The position numbers and the translations under genes are program-made. A stretch of DNA of 64,000 bases, from contig JAWPMN010000001.1 of the NCBI GenBank assembly GCA_033344895.1, forward strand, positions 124,001-188,000, written 5' to 3'. Origin of the DNA: Alphaproteobacteria bacterium. Lineage in GTDB: Bacteria; Pseudomonadota; Alphaproteobacteria; UBA8366; Aestuariispiraceae. Of the stretch, positions 26,177 through 34,533 are shown in pieces. The notes beneath the pieces are model-generated. The model searched no databases and was not told the DNA's origin. It was given only the letters and a program-made list of their open reading frames with translations. Each line of letters begins with the position of its first letter. The first letter of the stretch is position 1.

Positions 26177-27493
26177 CTAGCGCGTGATCAGGGCGGGCAG
26201 CCAGGTGCCCAGCGCCGGTACCGCGACGACAAGCGCCAGCACCAGCAGCTTGATCGTCAGGAAGGGTGCGACGGCCGCATAGATCTGCTTCATCCGGATC
26301 GAATCCGGCACCACGCCGCGCATGACGAACAGCAGCAGGCCGAAGGGCGGCGTCAGCAGCGCGATTTCCATGGTCAGCAGATAGACGACACCCAGCACCA
26401 GTTCGTCGATCCCGACCGCCTTCGCCAGCGGGATGAAGATCGGAATGGTCACCATCAGCATGCTGACCTGGTCGATGAAGCAGCCCAGGAACAACAGGAT
26501 GAGGATCATGCCGACCAGCACCTGGAGGGAGGTCAACTCCCAACCGTTGATCAACCCGATCAACCCCGACGTCGCACCGCTGAAGGACAGGATCTGGCTG
26601 AAGGTCTGACTGGCCGCGATGATGAACATGATCATCACCGTCAGCAGCACGGTCTCGCGTACTGCCGCAATCAGATTGTCGAGCGACAGGGAACGGTAGG
26701 CAGCGCTGGCCACCACCGCGGCCAGGCAGCCCAAGGCCGCCGCGTCGGTCGGCGAGGCGATGCCGATCAGCAGGCTTCCAATCACCACCATGAAGATGCC
26801 GGACAGCGGCAGGACATAAATGCAGAAGGGGCGCCAGCGCTCCCACAGTGTCATGTCCGGCTGATCGTCGGCCGGTGCCAGTTCCGGCTTCGCCACCGAC
26901 ACCGACACGATCAGGATCACGAACAGGGTCGACAGCAGGATCGCAGGCAGGATGCCCGCAACCAGCAGTTTCGAGATCGATATCCCGGCCAGACTGCCCA
27001 GCAGAACCGCCAGAGCCGACGGCGGGATCAACATCGCGATCGCGCCCGACGCCATGATCGGGCCCATGGCGAGCGTGGGATGATAACCCTTCTTCAACAT
27101 GCTGGGCATGAGGGTCGACCCCAGCATCGCCGTGTTCGCGATGGTCGATCCGGAAAGTGCGGAGAAGATCGTGCCGCCGAAAACCGTGACGACGGACAGG
27201 CGCCCCGGCACCCGGGTCACGATCCGTTCGATTGCGTCTATCGCCCGATGCGCCACCCTGGACTGAAACAGGATTTCGCCCATCAGAATGAACAACGGAA
27301 TCGGGGCCAGTTGGAAATTCGAGACTGATCGCGTCGCATTGCGCGCCATCTGCACAAGACCGTTCTCGCCACCCAGGATGAAGAAGGCGCCAACGACATT
27401 GACCGCAATGAAGGCGAAGGCGACGGGCAGGCCCAGCGCCAGCAGCACAACCAGCGCGCCCAGCATCGCCACCAGGATCATGATCCAATCCAT
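26177..27493 (-). CDS. dctM: TRAP transporter large permease (DctM family)
   Basis: A 438-residue membrane protein with about a dozen hydrophobic segments and DctM motifs (LGLPVAFAFIAVNVVGAFFILGG, FILMGEILFQSRVAHRAIDAIERIV, GGTIFSALSGSTIANTAMLGSTLMPSMLKKGYHP). ATG 27493 is used, four bases after the small-permease stop; a longer in-frame start lies inside that gene. It couples sodium or proton flow to uptake of a substrate delivered by DctP. Confidence 0.93.
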   Translation of the reverse strand: MDWIMILVAMLGALVVLLALGLPVAFAFIAVNVVGAFFILGGENGLVQMARNATRSVSNFQLAPIPLFILMGEILFQSRVAHRAIDAIERIVTRVPGRLSVVTVFGGTIFSALSGSTIANTAMLGSTLMPSMLKKGYHPTLAMGPIMASGAIAMLIPPSALAVLLGSLAGISISKLLVAGILPAILLSTLFVILIVSVSVAKPELAPADDQPDMTLWERWRPFCIYVLPLSGIFMVVIGSLLIGIASPTDAAALGCLAAVVASAAYRSLSLDNLIAAVRETVLLTVMIMFIIAASQTFSQILSFSGATSGLIGLINGWELTSLQVLVGMILILLFLGCFIDQVSMLMVTIPIFIPLAKAVGIDELVLGVVYLLTMEIALLTPPFGLLLFVMRGVVPDSIRMKQIYAAVAPFLTIKLLVLALVVAVPALGTWLPALITR

Positions 27494-27497
27494 AGAA

Positions 27498-27998
27498 CTA
27501 CAATCCTGTCTGCATGCGTTCGACATCGGGCCGCGCGGCGGCCTTGAGGATGAATTCCACCGCCAGAAGCACACCGGCAATCGATGGCGCCATCAGCGGG
27601 ATCCATTCCGGGAAAACCAGGATGCCGCGAACCATCGATCCGCGATCGACGGCGGTGATCAGCGCCGTGATCGACGACCAAGACAGAACCGCGGACATCA
27701 GGGCGCCGAAAACCATCATCACCAGGGTCAGCCTGCGCCGGGCAGGCTCAGGCAGGGTGATCAGAAAGATGTCCACCGCGACATGCCCGTTTCGGCGCAG
27801 AACCCAGGGCGCCGCCAGGAAGGTGGCCGCCATCAGGCCGAGCTCGATCGCGTCGACCATGCCGAACAGACCGCCCTCCCCCGCGGCCCGAAACGCCACA
27901 TTGACGATCAGAGCCAGGGTCATGGCGGTCACGACCGCGCCCGCCAGAATGGCGAACGCGGTCACGATCCGCTGGTGAACCTCTACCAGAATGCGCAT
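27498..27998 (-). CDS. dctQ: TRAP transporter small permease (DctQ family)
   Basis: A 166-residue four-helix membrane protein. The DctQ signature region is ELGLMAATFLAAPWVLRRNGHVAVDIFL. ATG 27998 (MRILVEVHQRIV) is preferred over an upstream in-frame start that overlaps dctP; its ribosome site is weak, so coupling to dctP translation is likely. It lies between dctP and dctM in the standard order. Confidence 0.88.
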   Translation of the reverse strand: MRILVEVHQRIVTAFAILAGAVVTAMTLALIVNVAFRAAGEGGLFGMVDAIELGLMAATFLAAPWVLRRNGHVAVDIFLITLPEPARRRLTLVMMVFGALMSAVLSWSSITALITAVDRGSMVRGILVFPEWIPLMAPSIAGVLLAVEFILKAAARPDVERMQTGL

Positions 27999-28006
27999 GA
28001 CGTCGG

Positions 28007-28978
28007 TCAGCGCATGCAGGACTGCAGTGCTGCCGCGGCGTCCGCATCGATGGCGGCAACCGTATCCCAACCGGCGGTCCGGGCCGTCTCAAGCCATTTT
28101 GCCTTGGCGTCGTCCGCCAGTTCGATGACTTCAATCCCCGCGTCGGCCTGCTTGGCGGCTTCCGCTTCATTGATGTTCAGGTTTTCGGCATTGCGCTCTT
28201 CCAGCCACGCGATGCCTTTTTCCAACAGCGCCCGCTGCTCGTCGTTCAGGTCCTTCCAACGATCCAGATTGACCAGAATGTCGACATCGACCTGATAGAA
28301 TCCCGGGTCGACGCGATACTTGGTCTGTTCGTCCCAGCCGAGGTCCAGAACGCCCTGAATCGGCCAGCCATAGCCGTCGATCGTGCCGCGCTCCAGCGCC
28401 GTATAGACATCGCCCGGAGGCGTGCGGATGAGGGTCGCGCCGAGGGACTGGAACATCGCCTGATAGACCGGCGTCGTCCGAATCGTCAGCCCCGACAGGT
28501 CGGCGCCCTCGATCGGCTTCGTCAGGTACAGATGAAAATTGATGTGATCGCCGGTGCGTCCCAGATACTTGACGTTCATCTGCTCCTGATGCATCGCGTC
28601 GATCTTGTCATAGCATCCGTTCGCGCGCTGGTCCTGAATCGTGTTCTCCGCCAGTTTCAGCGCATCGCCCATCGGCAGGATGTTCGTGTAGAAGGCCGCG
28701 GTGACATTGGCGATATCCACGACGCCGGAGGACACGGCATTGCCGACCTCGAACGGCGGCATGGCTTCCGGTCCGCCGACGGTCTGGATCTGCAGCACGC
28801 CCTTGCCGTTCTCGTTGATCCATTCGACGAATGCCTCGTAGGGGCGCGAGAAGGTAGTGCCCTGTGCGAAGGCGGTCGTGCCGCGAAGCGTGACTTCATC
28901 CGCGGCGGCGGTCCCGGCGGTCAGACCGCCCGTAACCAGCGCGGTCGCCAGTACGGCGCTTACAAAACTGCTTTTCAT
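28007..28978 (-). CDS. dctP: TRAP transporter substrate-binding protein (DctP family)
   Basis: A 323-residue periplasmic protein. ATG 28978 starts a Sec signal peptide (MKSSFVSAVLATALVTGGLTAGTAAA, cut near AADE) and follows GGGAGGAG. Family markers are AFVEWINENGKGVLQIQTVGG, LSGLTIRTTPVYQAMFQSLGA and TALERGTIDGYGWPIQ; the conserved ligand-binding Arg region is LTIRTTP. First gene of the dctPQM-iorAB-marR set. The ligand is probably an aromatic or short organic acid, given the IOR neighbours, but this is not visible in the sequence. Confidence 0.92.
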   Translation of the reverse strand: MKSSFVSAVLATALVTGGLTAGTAAADEVTLRGTTAFAQGTTFSRPYEAFVEWINENGKGVLQIQTVGGPEAMPPFEVGNAVSSGVVDIANVTAAFYTNILPMGDALKLAENTIQDQRANGCYDKIDAMHQEQMNVKYLGRTGDHINFHLYLTKPIEGADLSGLTIRTTPVYQAMFQSLGATLIRTPPGDVYTALERGTIDGYGWPIQGVLDLGWDEQTKYRVDPGFYQVDVDILVNLDRWKDLNDEQRALLEKGIAWLEERNAENLNINEAEAAKQADAGIEVIELADDAKAKWLETARTAGWDTVAAIDADAAAALQSCMR

Positions 28979-29048
28979 GGTGTCTCCTCCCTCGGAAAGA
29001 CTCTGGTTGATTTTTCTGCGCCGCTGACCGGCTTGTTCGTATGCGAGT

Positions 29049-29074
29049 AAACTATACCCATTTGCATATAGTTT
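29049..29074. promoter_or_regulatory. Candidate operator: AAACTATA inverted repeat upstream of dctP
   Basis: Perfect 8-bp arms AAACTATA (29049-29056) and TATAGTTT (29067-29074) are separated by 10 bp, and pairing extends two more bases outward with one mismatch. It lies 71-96 bp upstream of the dctP start within the 252-bp gap 28979-29230, in an AT-rich stretch. Dyads of this size are typical for dimeric repressors such as MarR or GntR members; the MarR encoded at the end of this operon is the obvious candidate. A leftward TTGACC at 29092-29097 could be a -35 element. Confidence 0.6.
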
Positions 29075-29230
29075 GCCGGATTTTCGAAATGGGTCAATGG
29101 GCATGCATCAATTGAAACAAAATTATACTTTCTCTGCCGCCTGCGATCGGCACGGCAAGATGAACCGGATTCGGCTGGGACCCGGGCGCCCCGGCGGGCA
29201 CGCGAAAGGCCGGCCACGGCCATTGCTGGT

Positions 29231-30097
29231 TCAGTGAAAGCTGGCCAGGAAATCCGTCGCCGTCAGCGAAACATGGGCATCGAGCGGCGGATAGAGTTCG
29301 AAGGCCTTCGGCTCACGCGAAAAATTCCAAAGCCGGAAAAGGCACCATTCCGATCGTCTTTCCTCCGCCACGGCAAGTTCGTTGCGCGTGATATGGAAGG
29401 GTGTCCTTTCCCATCCGTTCGTCGTCTTCACCTCGATCAGGCGCGCCCGACCGTCCGCCGAAAAGCTGGCAATGTCATAACCGGCCCCATCGCCATCCTC
29501 CTGCGATACCCAGCGCACCTGCCGGGCCAGATCCTGCCGGCCACCGGCTGCCAACAGAGCCCGTTCGCGCGCCAACACGCATGCTTCGCCGGCACGTCCC
29601 AGTTCCCTGTTTCGTTCATCACGGCCGGCAACGTCGAACTTCATTGCGACCCTACGGGTCTGCTCCAGTTCCGGCGGTGGCGGTTGGTTCGATAGTGTCG
29701 GGGGCGCTCCGATCCAGATCTGGGTAGGTTCCTGAAGGCCAAATTCGTGACTGCCAAATTCTGGAAGGCTGGCGGAAGGTCCGCCCACAGGTGTTCGATG
29801 AAGCCAGCCCGGCTCGGCGGCCAGCCATCGGCCCACCGCGTCTTCCAGGGACGCCTGATAGTTGAAGGCGGGCCTGTATCCGGGAATCCAGGCTTCGCCC
29901 ATCCCCTGCAGAACGGCACTGATGTTCTGGTGTTTGAACTCCACCGACCCTTCGGAGCGTCCGGCCAGCAGAGGTATGAGGGCGCGCCGATGCGCCGCCT
30001 TGCTGTAGGGGCGCCCCGCGTAATCGGCCTTCAACATCGCAAAATAGTCAGCGACGATCAGGTCGTTCTCTTCATCCGTCCAGGCACCGCTCGGCAT
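29231..30097 (-). CDS. DUF3883-domain protein (nuclease-like fold), function unknown
   Basis: A 288-residue protein. The C-terminal part (about 185-280) matches the DUF3883 type: GYDIASFSADGRARLIEVKTT, with D and E-x-K placed as in PD-(D/E)XK nucleases, then NELAVAEERRSEWCLFRLWNF. The N-terminal ~95 residues (WTDEENDLIVADYFAMLKADYAGRPYSKAAHRRAL...GSVEFKHQNISAVL) form a conserved accompanying domain. DUF3883 proteins occur in restriction and defence settings and as orphans. No methyltransferase or helicase partner is adjacent, so a defence role is only a possibility. It stands alone between dctP and tRNA-Ser. Confidence 0.75.
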   Translation of the reverse strand: MPSGAWTDEENDLIVADYFAMLKADYAGRPYSKAAHRRALIPLLAGRSEGSVEFKHQNISAVLQGMGEAWIPGYRPAFNYQASLEDAVGRWLAAEPGWLHRTPVGGPSASLPEFGSHEFGLQEPTQIWIGAPPTLSNQPPPPELEQTRRVAMKFDVAGRDERNRELGRAGEACVLARERALLAAGGRQDLARQVRWVSQEDGDGAGYDIASFSADGRARLIEVKTTNGWERTPFHITRNELAVAEERRSEWCLFRLWNFSREPKAFELYPPLDAHVSLTATDFLASFH

Positions 30098-30272
30098 CGG
30101 GCCAGGCTAGTCGGGCCAGAACCATTTGTCACCGTGAGGAATCAAACGAAGACGCTGAAATCGCACGGCAGACCTGCGTCCGGACGACAGGCCTCACGCA
30201 GGACCAAACGGCGTCGCCGGGTCTCGCGATAGGCCGGGCACCATGACACCAACGATTTCAGATGTTGAGAAG

Positions 30273-30361
30273 TGGCGGAGGGAGGGGGACTCGAACCCCC
30301 GCACGAGTTTAACCCCGTGACGGATTAGCAATCCGCTGCATTACCGCTCTGCCATCCCTCC
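30273..30361 (-). tRNA. tRNA-Ser (anticodon GCU)
   Basis: An 89-nt cloverleaf on the leftward strand, including encoded CCA (30273-30275). Acceptor GGAGGGA pairs with TCCCTCC, discriminator is G, the anticodon loop is ATTGCTAAT within GGATTGCTAATCC (anticodon GCT), there is a long variable arm as expected for serine, and the T arm is GGGGGTTCGAGTCCCCC. It decodes AGC/AGU. Confidence 0.97.
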
Positions 30362-30479
30362 GCATGACGGGACCGCTGCGGCCTGTCGGAGGCGGTGCAA
30401 TAGCGGCTTCGGGGGGCGCTTGTCAATGCGCCTTGCGCCACCCTTTGCACGCCGATGCCACGGCACCGCATGGCCGCTG

Positions 30480-31625
30480 TCAGCTCTGCATCCGGCCGAC
30501 CACCCAGCGGTGGAACATATGGGTCGGCCCATCCATGGCCGGGGCAAAATGGCCGCCGTCGAAACCGGGGGCATGACGGCCCTGCTGCATGCCCTCTACG
30601 ACGAAGACGTCCTCCACGAAGATGCCCTTCCACTGGCGGGCATTGCGGTCGCGCAGATCGGCATAGTTGCCGTCCAGCATCGCCTCGTCGGCATAGTAGA
30701 TCTCGACCCGTTCCACGGTCCGGTCGACCCCATGCGGCTCCAGCAGGATGGCATAGACATGGTCTCGGTGAACGCCGAACAGGACATTGGGATAGAGCGA
30801 GATATATTCCGCCGCGGTGTCCCATTTTTCGGAAAGGCCATCGAAATTCACGAAGGCCCGGCCGGATCCGTCAAGCTGCGGGTTGTAGACCATCGTACCC
30901 TGGCCGGAGAACTTGCCGTCCTGTTCGATGTGATAATGGTCCTCCAGCCGGGAGTAGCTGTTCAGTCCCGGATGAACCATCGGCAGGTGATAGCTCTCGC
31001 AATAGTTCTCGACCGCCAGTTTCCAGTTCGACTTCACTTCCAGCTGGAAAGAGCTTTCCGGGCCGCCGTGAAAAATCGGCCGGTCGAACTCGGCCCAGCG
31101 GGACTTCAGTTCGGCGGCGTAATCGTCGAATTCCGGAGCATCGCCGGAGATGTTGACGAAGACCACGTCATGGAACAGGGCAGCCCGCACCTCGACAAGG
31201 CCGAGTGCCGACTTGTCGAAATCCGGGTGCTCGTTGATGCCCGGCCCGCCGACATCCGGCGTGGTGCGCAGGCTGCCGTCCAACCCGTAGCACCAGGAGT
31301 GATATGGGCAGCGAATCACGCCGCGGATGGTGGTCGGCTCCTGCACCAGGATCATGCCGCGATGACGACAGATATTCTGGAACACCCGGACCGCACCGGA
31401 TCGATCGCGCAGCATCAGCAGCGGCATGCCCAGGAAGTCGACCGGGACGGCGTCGCCGCTGCGCGGGACATCCTTGCCGAAGCCGATACCGGCCCAGGTC
31501 TCGAAAAAGACCTTTCGCTTCTCGCGCTCAAACGTGCCGGAATCGATATAGGCGGCATTGGGCAGGCCCGTGGCCTGGCCGATCGGCTTCAACACATTGT
31601 CGAGTTCGACGGTATCCAACGGCAT
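30480..31625 (-). CDS. Rieske aromatic-ring-hydroxylating oxygenase, alpha subunit
   Basis: A 381-residue Rieske non-haem iron oxygenase. The 2Fe-2S motif is CRHRG (about 87-91) and CPYHSWCYG about 16 residues later. The catalytic iron site contains NYCESYHLPMVHPGL (Asn/Glu plus two His). ATG 31625 is chosen because CGGAGG lies six bases before it; an in-frame Met five codons upstream lacks this. The sequence style resembles the glycine-betaine/stachydrine/carnitine-type demethylating oxygenases. A matching one-component reductase is encoded nearby at 32839. The substrate is inferred from the family only. Confidence 0.88.
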   Translation of the reverse strand: MPLDTVELDNVLKPIGQATGLPNAAYIDSGTFEREKRKVFFETWAGIGFGKDVPRSGDAVPVDFLGMPLLMLRDRSGAVRVFQNICRHRGMILVQEPTTIRGVIRCPYHSWCYGLDGSLRTTPDVGGPGINEHPDFDKSALGLVEVRAALFHDVVFVNISGDAPEFDDYAAELKSRWAEFDRPIFHGGPESSFQLEVKSNWKLAVENYCESYHLPMVHPGLNSYSRLEDHYHIEQDGKFSGQGTMVYNPQLDGSGRAFVNFDGLSEKWDTAAEYISLYPNVLFGVHRDHVYAILLEPHGVDRTVERVEIYYADEAMLDGNYADLRDRNARQWKGIFVEDVFVVEGMQQGRHAPGFDGGHFAPAMDGPTHMFHRWVVGRMQS

Positions 31626-31694
31626 TTCGGACCTCCGCAAGTTGGCGACTGCTGATCGACCGGTACTGCCGAACCAGACTCCCGCTCAATAGCG

Positions 31695-31733
31695 AAAAAC
31701 CGCAATCTCGGTTGACCTCAAGTCAACCGAGAT
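31695..31733 (-). terminator. Intrinsic terminator of the LysR gene
   Basis: A perfect 12-bp inverted repeat (31705-31716 and 31722-31733, core CTCGGTTGAC) with a 5-nt loop sits two bases after the LysR stop on the leftward strand and is followed by TGCGG and five Ts (31695-31699). Confidence 0.85.
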
Positions 31734-31735
31734 GG

Positions 31736-32629
31736 TCATTGTGTCATCAACCAGTCGCGAAAGGCCGCCATGGCGGGCGTCATGCCGCGATCCGCGGACC
31801 AGACCAGATAGTGAGATCCGGGTGCCGGCATGGCCAGATCGGTCAGGCGAACCAGATCCCCGGATTCGATCATGGGACCGACCAAGCGTTCCCAGCCCAG
31901 CGCGACCCCCTGCCCGTCCCGCGCCGCCTGAATGGCGACCGTATAGTTGTTCAGGCTGCGCCCGGAGGACGGGGCCTCGATGGGCCCCAGCCCCGCCCAG
32001 GCAAGGAAGGTATCCCAGTCGATCCAGGCCGGGTCGACCCCCTTGAGCCGCAGCAACGGCAGATGCGGCAGGTCCCCGGGCCGCACACCGCGCCGGGACG
32101 CCTTGAACTGCGGTGCACAGACCGGGTACAGCCGGTCGCCGAAGAGTTCCACCTGTTCCGTATCGGGCCAGTCCCCGAAACCGTAGCGCAATGCAAAGTC
32201 GACCGGCCCCCGACGCAACTCGATCGGATCATCGGAAACCGCATGATTGACGGTGATCTCCGGATGATCCTGCCAGAAGGCGCCGATCCGTGGGATGAGC
32301 CAGAAACCGGCGAAGGCCGTGGTGGCGCCCACCGTGAGGCTGGGCCCGTCCGTGGCGTCCCGAATGCGGCGGCAGACATCTGCGACATGGGTAAAGCCGC
32401 GTGCCAGCGCTTCGGACAGTTCCGCCCCGTCCATTGTCAGTTCGATGCCGCGATGCACACGCACAAAAAGCGGACGGCGCAACTCCTCCTCCAGCGCCTT
32501 GACCTGTCGGCTGACCGCCCCGGGCGTGACGTTCAACTCCGCCGCGGCGTCCTTCATGCTGCCGTGGCGGGCCGCGGCCTCGAAGGCGGCCAGGGTCGTC
32601 AAGGGCGGCAAATCGTAAGGTCGGCGCAT
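31736..32629 (-). CDS. LysR family regulator (GcvA-like)
   Basis: A 297-residue regulator. Its N-terminal helix-turn-helix (LPPLTTLAAFEAAARHGSMKDAAAELNVTPGAVSRQVKALEEEL) is of the GcvA type. ATG 32629 is used; the longer frame upstream is low-complexity and overlaps the divergent promoter. It lies between a Rieske oxygenase gene (same strand) and a divergent reductase gene (209 bp away), so it probably controls this demethylase/dioxygenase pair. The strong terminator after it separates its own transcript from the oxygenase gene. Confidence 0.9.
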   Translation of the reverse strand: MRRPYDLPPLTTLAAFEAAARHGSMKDAAAELNVTPGAVSRQVKALEEELRRPLFVRVHRGIELTMDGAELSEALARGFTHVADVCRRIRDATDGPSLTVGATTAFAGFWLIPRIGAFWQDHPEITVNHAVSDDPIELRRGPVDFALRYGFGDWPDTEQVELFGDRLYPVCAPQFKASRRGVRPGDLPHLPLLRLKGVDPAWIDWDTFLAWAGLGPIEAPSSGRSLNNYTVAIQAARDGQGVALGWERLVGPMIESGDLVRLTDLAMPAPGSHYLVWSADRGMTPAMAAFRDWLMTQ

Positions 32630-32838
32630 GGATCGTTTCCCCGACAGCAGGCTTGTCGTCCGGCAGTTAGCCCATACAGGTGAGTTTGACGCAAGCGAAC
32701 TTCGTCGCAAACGGAACACGAGCGGACGTTTCCGGTGCTTGCGGCGCGGCGCATTTTGCGGCACCGTCCGGCTTCCGCCGCCGGGTCTGTTACCCGGCCT
32801 ATCCGAAACGCCCGCCCCGCCCATTCACGGAGTGCGCG

Positions 32839-33795
32839 ATGATCCCCTCTCCCTTCTCCGCAATCCTGAAAGAAACCACGGATCTTTCCAACGAAATCCG
32901 CAGCTTCACCTTCGAGGCGCGCGACGCCACGCCCTTTGCGACGGCCCGGGCCGGAGCCCATGTCGACGTGCATCTGCCCGGCGGACTTCAGCGGCAGTAT
33001 TCGCTGTGGCAATGGGACCCGGAGGGGCGCTGGGGCAGCGTTGCGGTCAAGCGCGAGGACACCGGCCGCGGCGGCTCGCGCGCGATGCACGATTTGACAC
33101 CGGGCACGGAACTTCAACTGGTCGGTCCGCGCAACAATTTCACTCTGGAAGAGGACGGGCCCCATTCGATCCTGATCGCCGGTGGCATCGGCGCGACTCC
33201 GATCTACGCCATGGCCGCTCGGCTCGCGGCCTTGGGCAAATCTCAGCAGGTTCACTACCTGACACGCAGCCGCAGCCATGCGGCCTTTCAGCCTGCCTTC
33301 GAGGCGCTCGGCCTCGGCAATGCCCTGGAGTGCCGCTATGACGACACACACGGGCTGATCGATCTGAATGGCTTGTTCGGGTCCGTGCCAAAAGACAGCC
33401 ATGTCTATGTCTGCGGGCCGGAGCCGCTATTGGCCGCCGTACTGGACACCGGCCGTGCCCATCTGCCGGACGAGCAGGTGCACTTCGAACGGTTTTCCGC
33501 CAATCCCAGCGCCCTTGAAGGTCCATCGGACTCCTTTGAGGTGGAACTGGCCCAGAGCGGCAAGACACTCTCCGTCCCGGCGGACAAATCCATTCTGGAT
33601 GTGCTGTTGGAGAACCGGGTCAGCGTCGACTACAGCTGCACCGAGGGGGTCTGCGGCGCCTGCATCATTGATGTCCTCGACGGCGAAATCGATCATAGGG
33701 ATAGCGTTCTGACGCCCGATGAACAGGCCGACAACGAACTGATGTGTGTCTGTGTCTCCCGCGCGAAGGGATCAAAACTGATCCTCGACATTTGA
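32839..33795 (+). CDS. Oxygenase reductase: FMN/FAD, NAD and plant-type 2Fe-2S domains (VanB-type)
   Basis: A 318-residue electron-transfer protein in the order flavin domain (RQYSLWQW), NAD domain (IAGGIGATPIYAM, VYVCGPEPLL) and C-terminal 2Fe-2S ferredoxin (CTEGVCGAC ... LMCVC). This is the phthalate dioxygenase reductase/vanillate demethylase reductase layout. ATG 32839 is chosen because the flavin domain begins immediately; the 53-residue upstream extension is not conserved-looking. It is the likely partner of the Rieske oxygenase at 30480-31625. Confidence 0.92.
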   Translation: MIPSPFSAILKETTDLSNEIRSFTFEARDATPFATARAGAHVDVHLPGGLQRQYSLWQWDPEGRWGSVAVKREDTGRGGSRAMHDLTPGTELQLVGPRNNFTLEEDGPHSILIAGGIGATPIYAMAARLAALGKSQQVHYLTRSRSHAAFQPAFEALGLGNALECRYDDTHGLIDLNGLFGSVPKDSHVYVCGPEPLLAAVLDTGRAHLPDEQVHFERFSANPSALEGPSDSFEVELAQSGKTLSVPADKSILDVLLENRVSVDYSCTEGVCGACIIDVLDGEIDHRDSVLTPDEQADNELMCVCVSRAKGSKLILDI

Positions 33796-33916
33796 GGCCG
33801 GGCCCGGCGGGCAGATGCGGCTCGACCATCCGTCGCCGGATGTCGGGTGACACTGTTTTCCGTGCCTCACCGCTCCATAACCGTTTATGATGGCGGGCGA
33901 GTGAGGGAATGAAACA

Positions 33917-34453
33917 ATGCGCCTTTTGCTGAGTTTGTTGGTATTTTTTGCAGTCCATCAGGGGCCTGCCACCGCCGAGGAGGTTCGCTTCTTCGAACCC
34001 GGGGAGGCGACGGCGGAAGACCTGCTGGAAGCCATGGCCGGCCCATCGCCCGTGTCCATCGGGGCGACGCGGGGCCTCCCGGGGGCCAGTTCCGAAACGG
34101 TCCCCACGCAAAGTGGCGGGACTGTTGGCTACCGCATCCAGTTCGACTTCGACTCCGACCGGATATCGGAACGCGATGCCCCCTTCCTGTCGGAAATCGC
34201 CCGCATGCTGGCCTTTCCGGAAATGCGCGATCGCATCCTGGTGATCGAGGGACATACCGACGCCGTGGGCAGCGAAACCTATAACCTCAATCTATCCAAA
34301 CGACGCGCACTATCGGTCAGGAACTATCTGACGGACCGCTATGGCATCGACCCGCTGACGCTGCACGTGATCGGCCGGGGCGAGGCAAAACCGATCGAGC
34401 CTTGGAACCCGGAATCGGATGCGAACCGACGGGTGCAGTTTTACCTGCGCTAG
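33917..34453 (+). CDS. OmpA-family peptidoglycan-binding envelope protein
   Basis: A 178-residue protein with a Sec signal peptide (MRLLLSLLVFFAVHQGPATA, cut before EEV), a short linker and a C-terminal OmpA domain (about 75-178): IQFDFDSDRIS, VIEGHTDAVGSETYNLNLSKRRALSVRNYL and GRGEAKPIEPW. The Asp and Arg residues that bind diaminopimelate in OmpA domains are present (HTD, RR). No lipobox is seen, so it is predicted soluble periplasmic rather than a lipoprotein. Confidence 0.88.
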   Translation: MRLLLSLLVFFAVHQGPATAEEVRFFEPGEATAEDLLEAMAGPSPVSIGATRGLPGASSETVPTQSGGTVGYRIQFDFDSDRISERDAPFLSEIARMLAFPEMRDRILVIEGHTDAVGSETYNLNLSKRRALSVRNYLTDRYGIDPLTLHVIGRGEAKPIEPWNPESDANRRVQFYLR

Positions 34454-34533
34454 GCTGGCCGGCCCGGCGCCCCTTGATCGGTGCCTTCTGAAATTCCAGT
34501 CTACTGAAGGATGAAGAAGGAGCGCCCTTGGCC

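Noticed and set aside
24842-27328. 828-codon open frame on the + strand opposite iorA and dctM
   Set aside because: It is the antisense shadow of two well-identified genes in high-GC DNA; its product is Gln/Arg/Asp/His-rich with no recognisable domain.
30273-30361. Integration site of a genomic island at tRNA-Ser
   Set aside because: No integrase, no duplicated tRNA 3' end and no composition break nearby.
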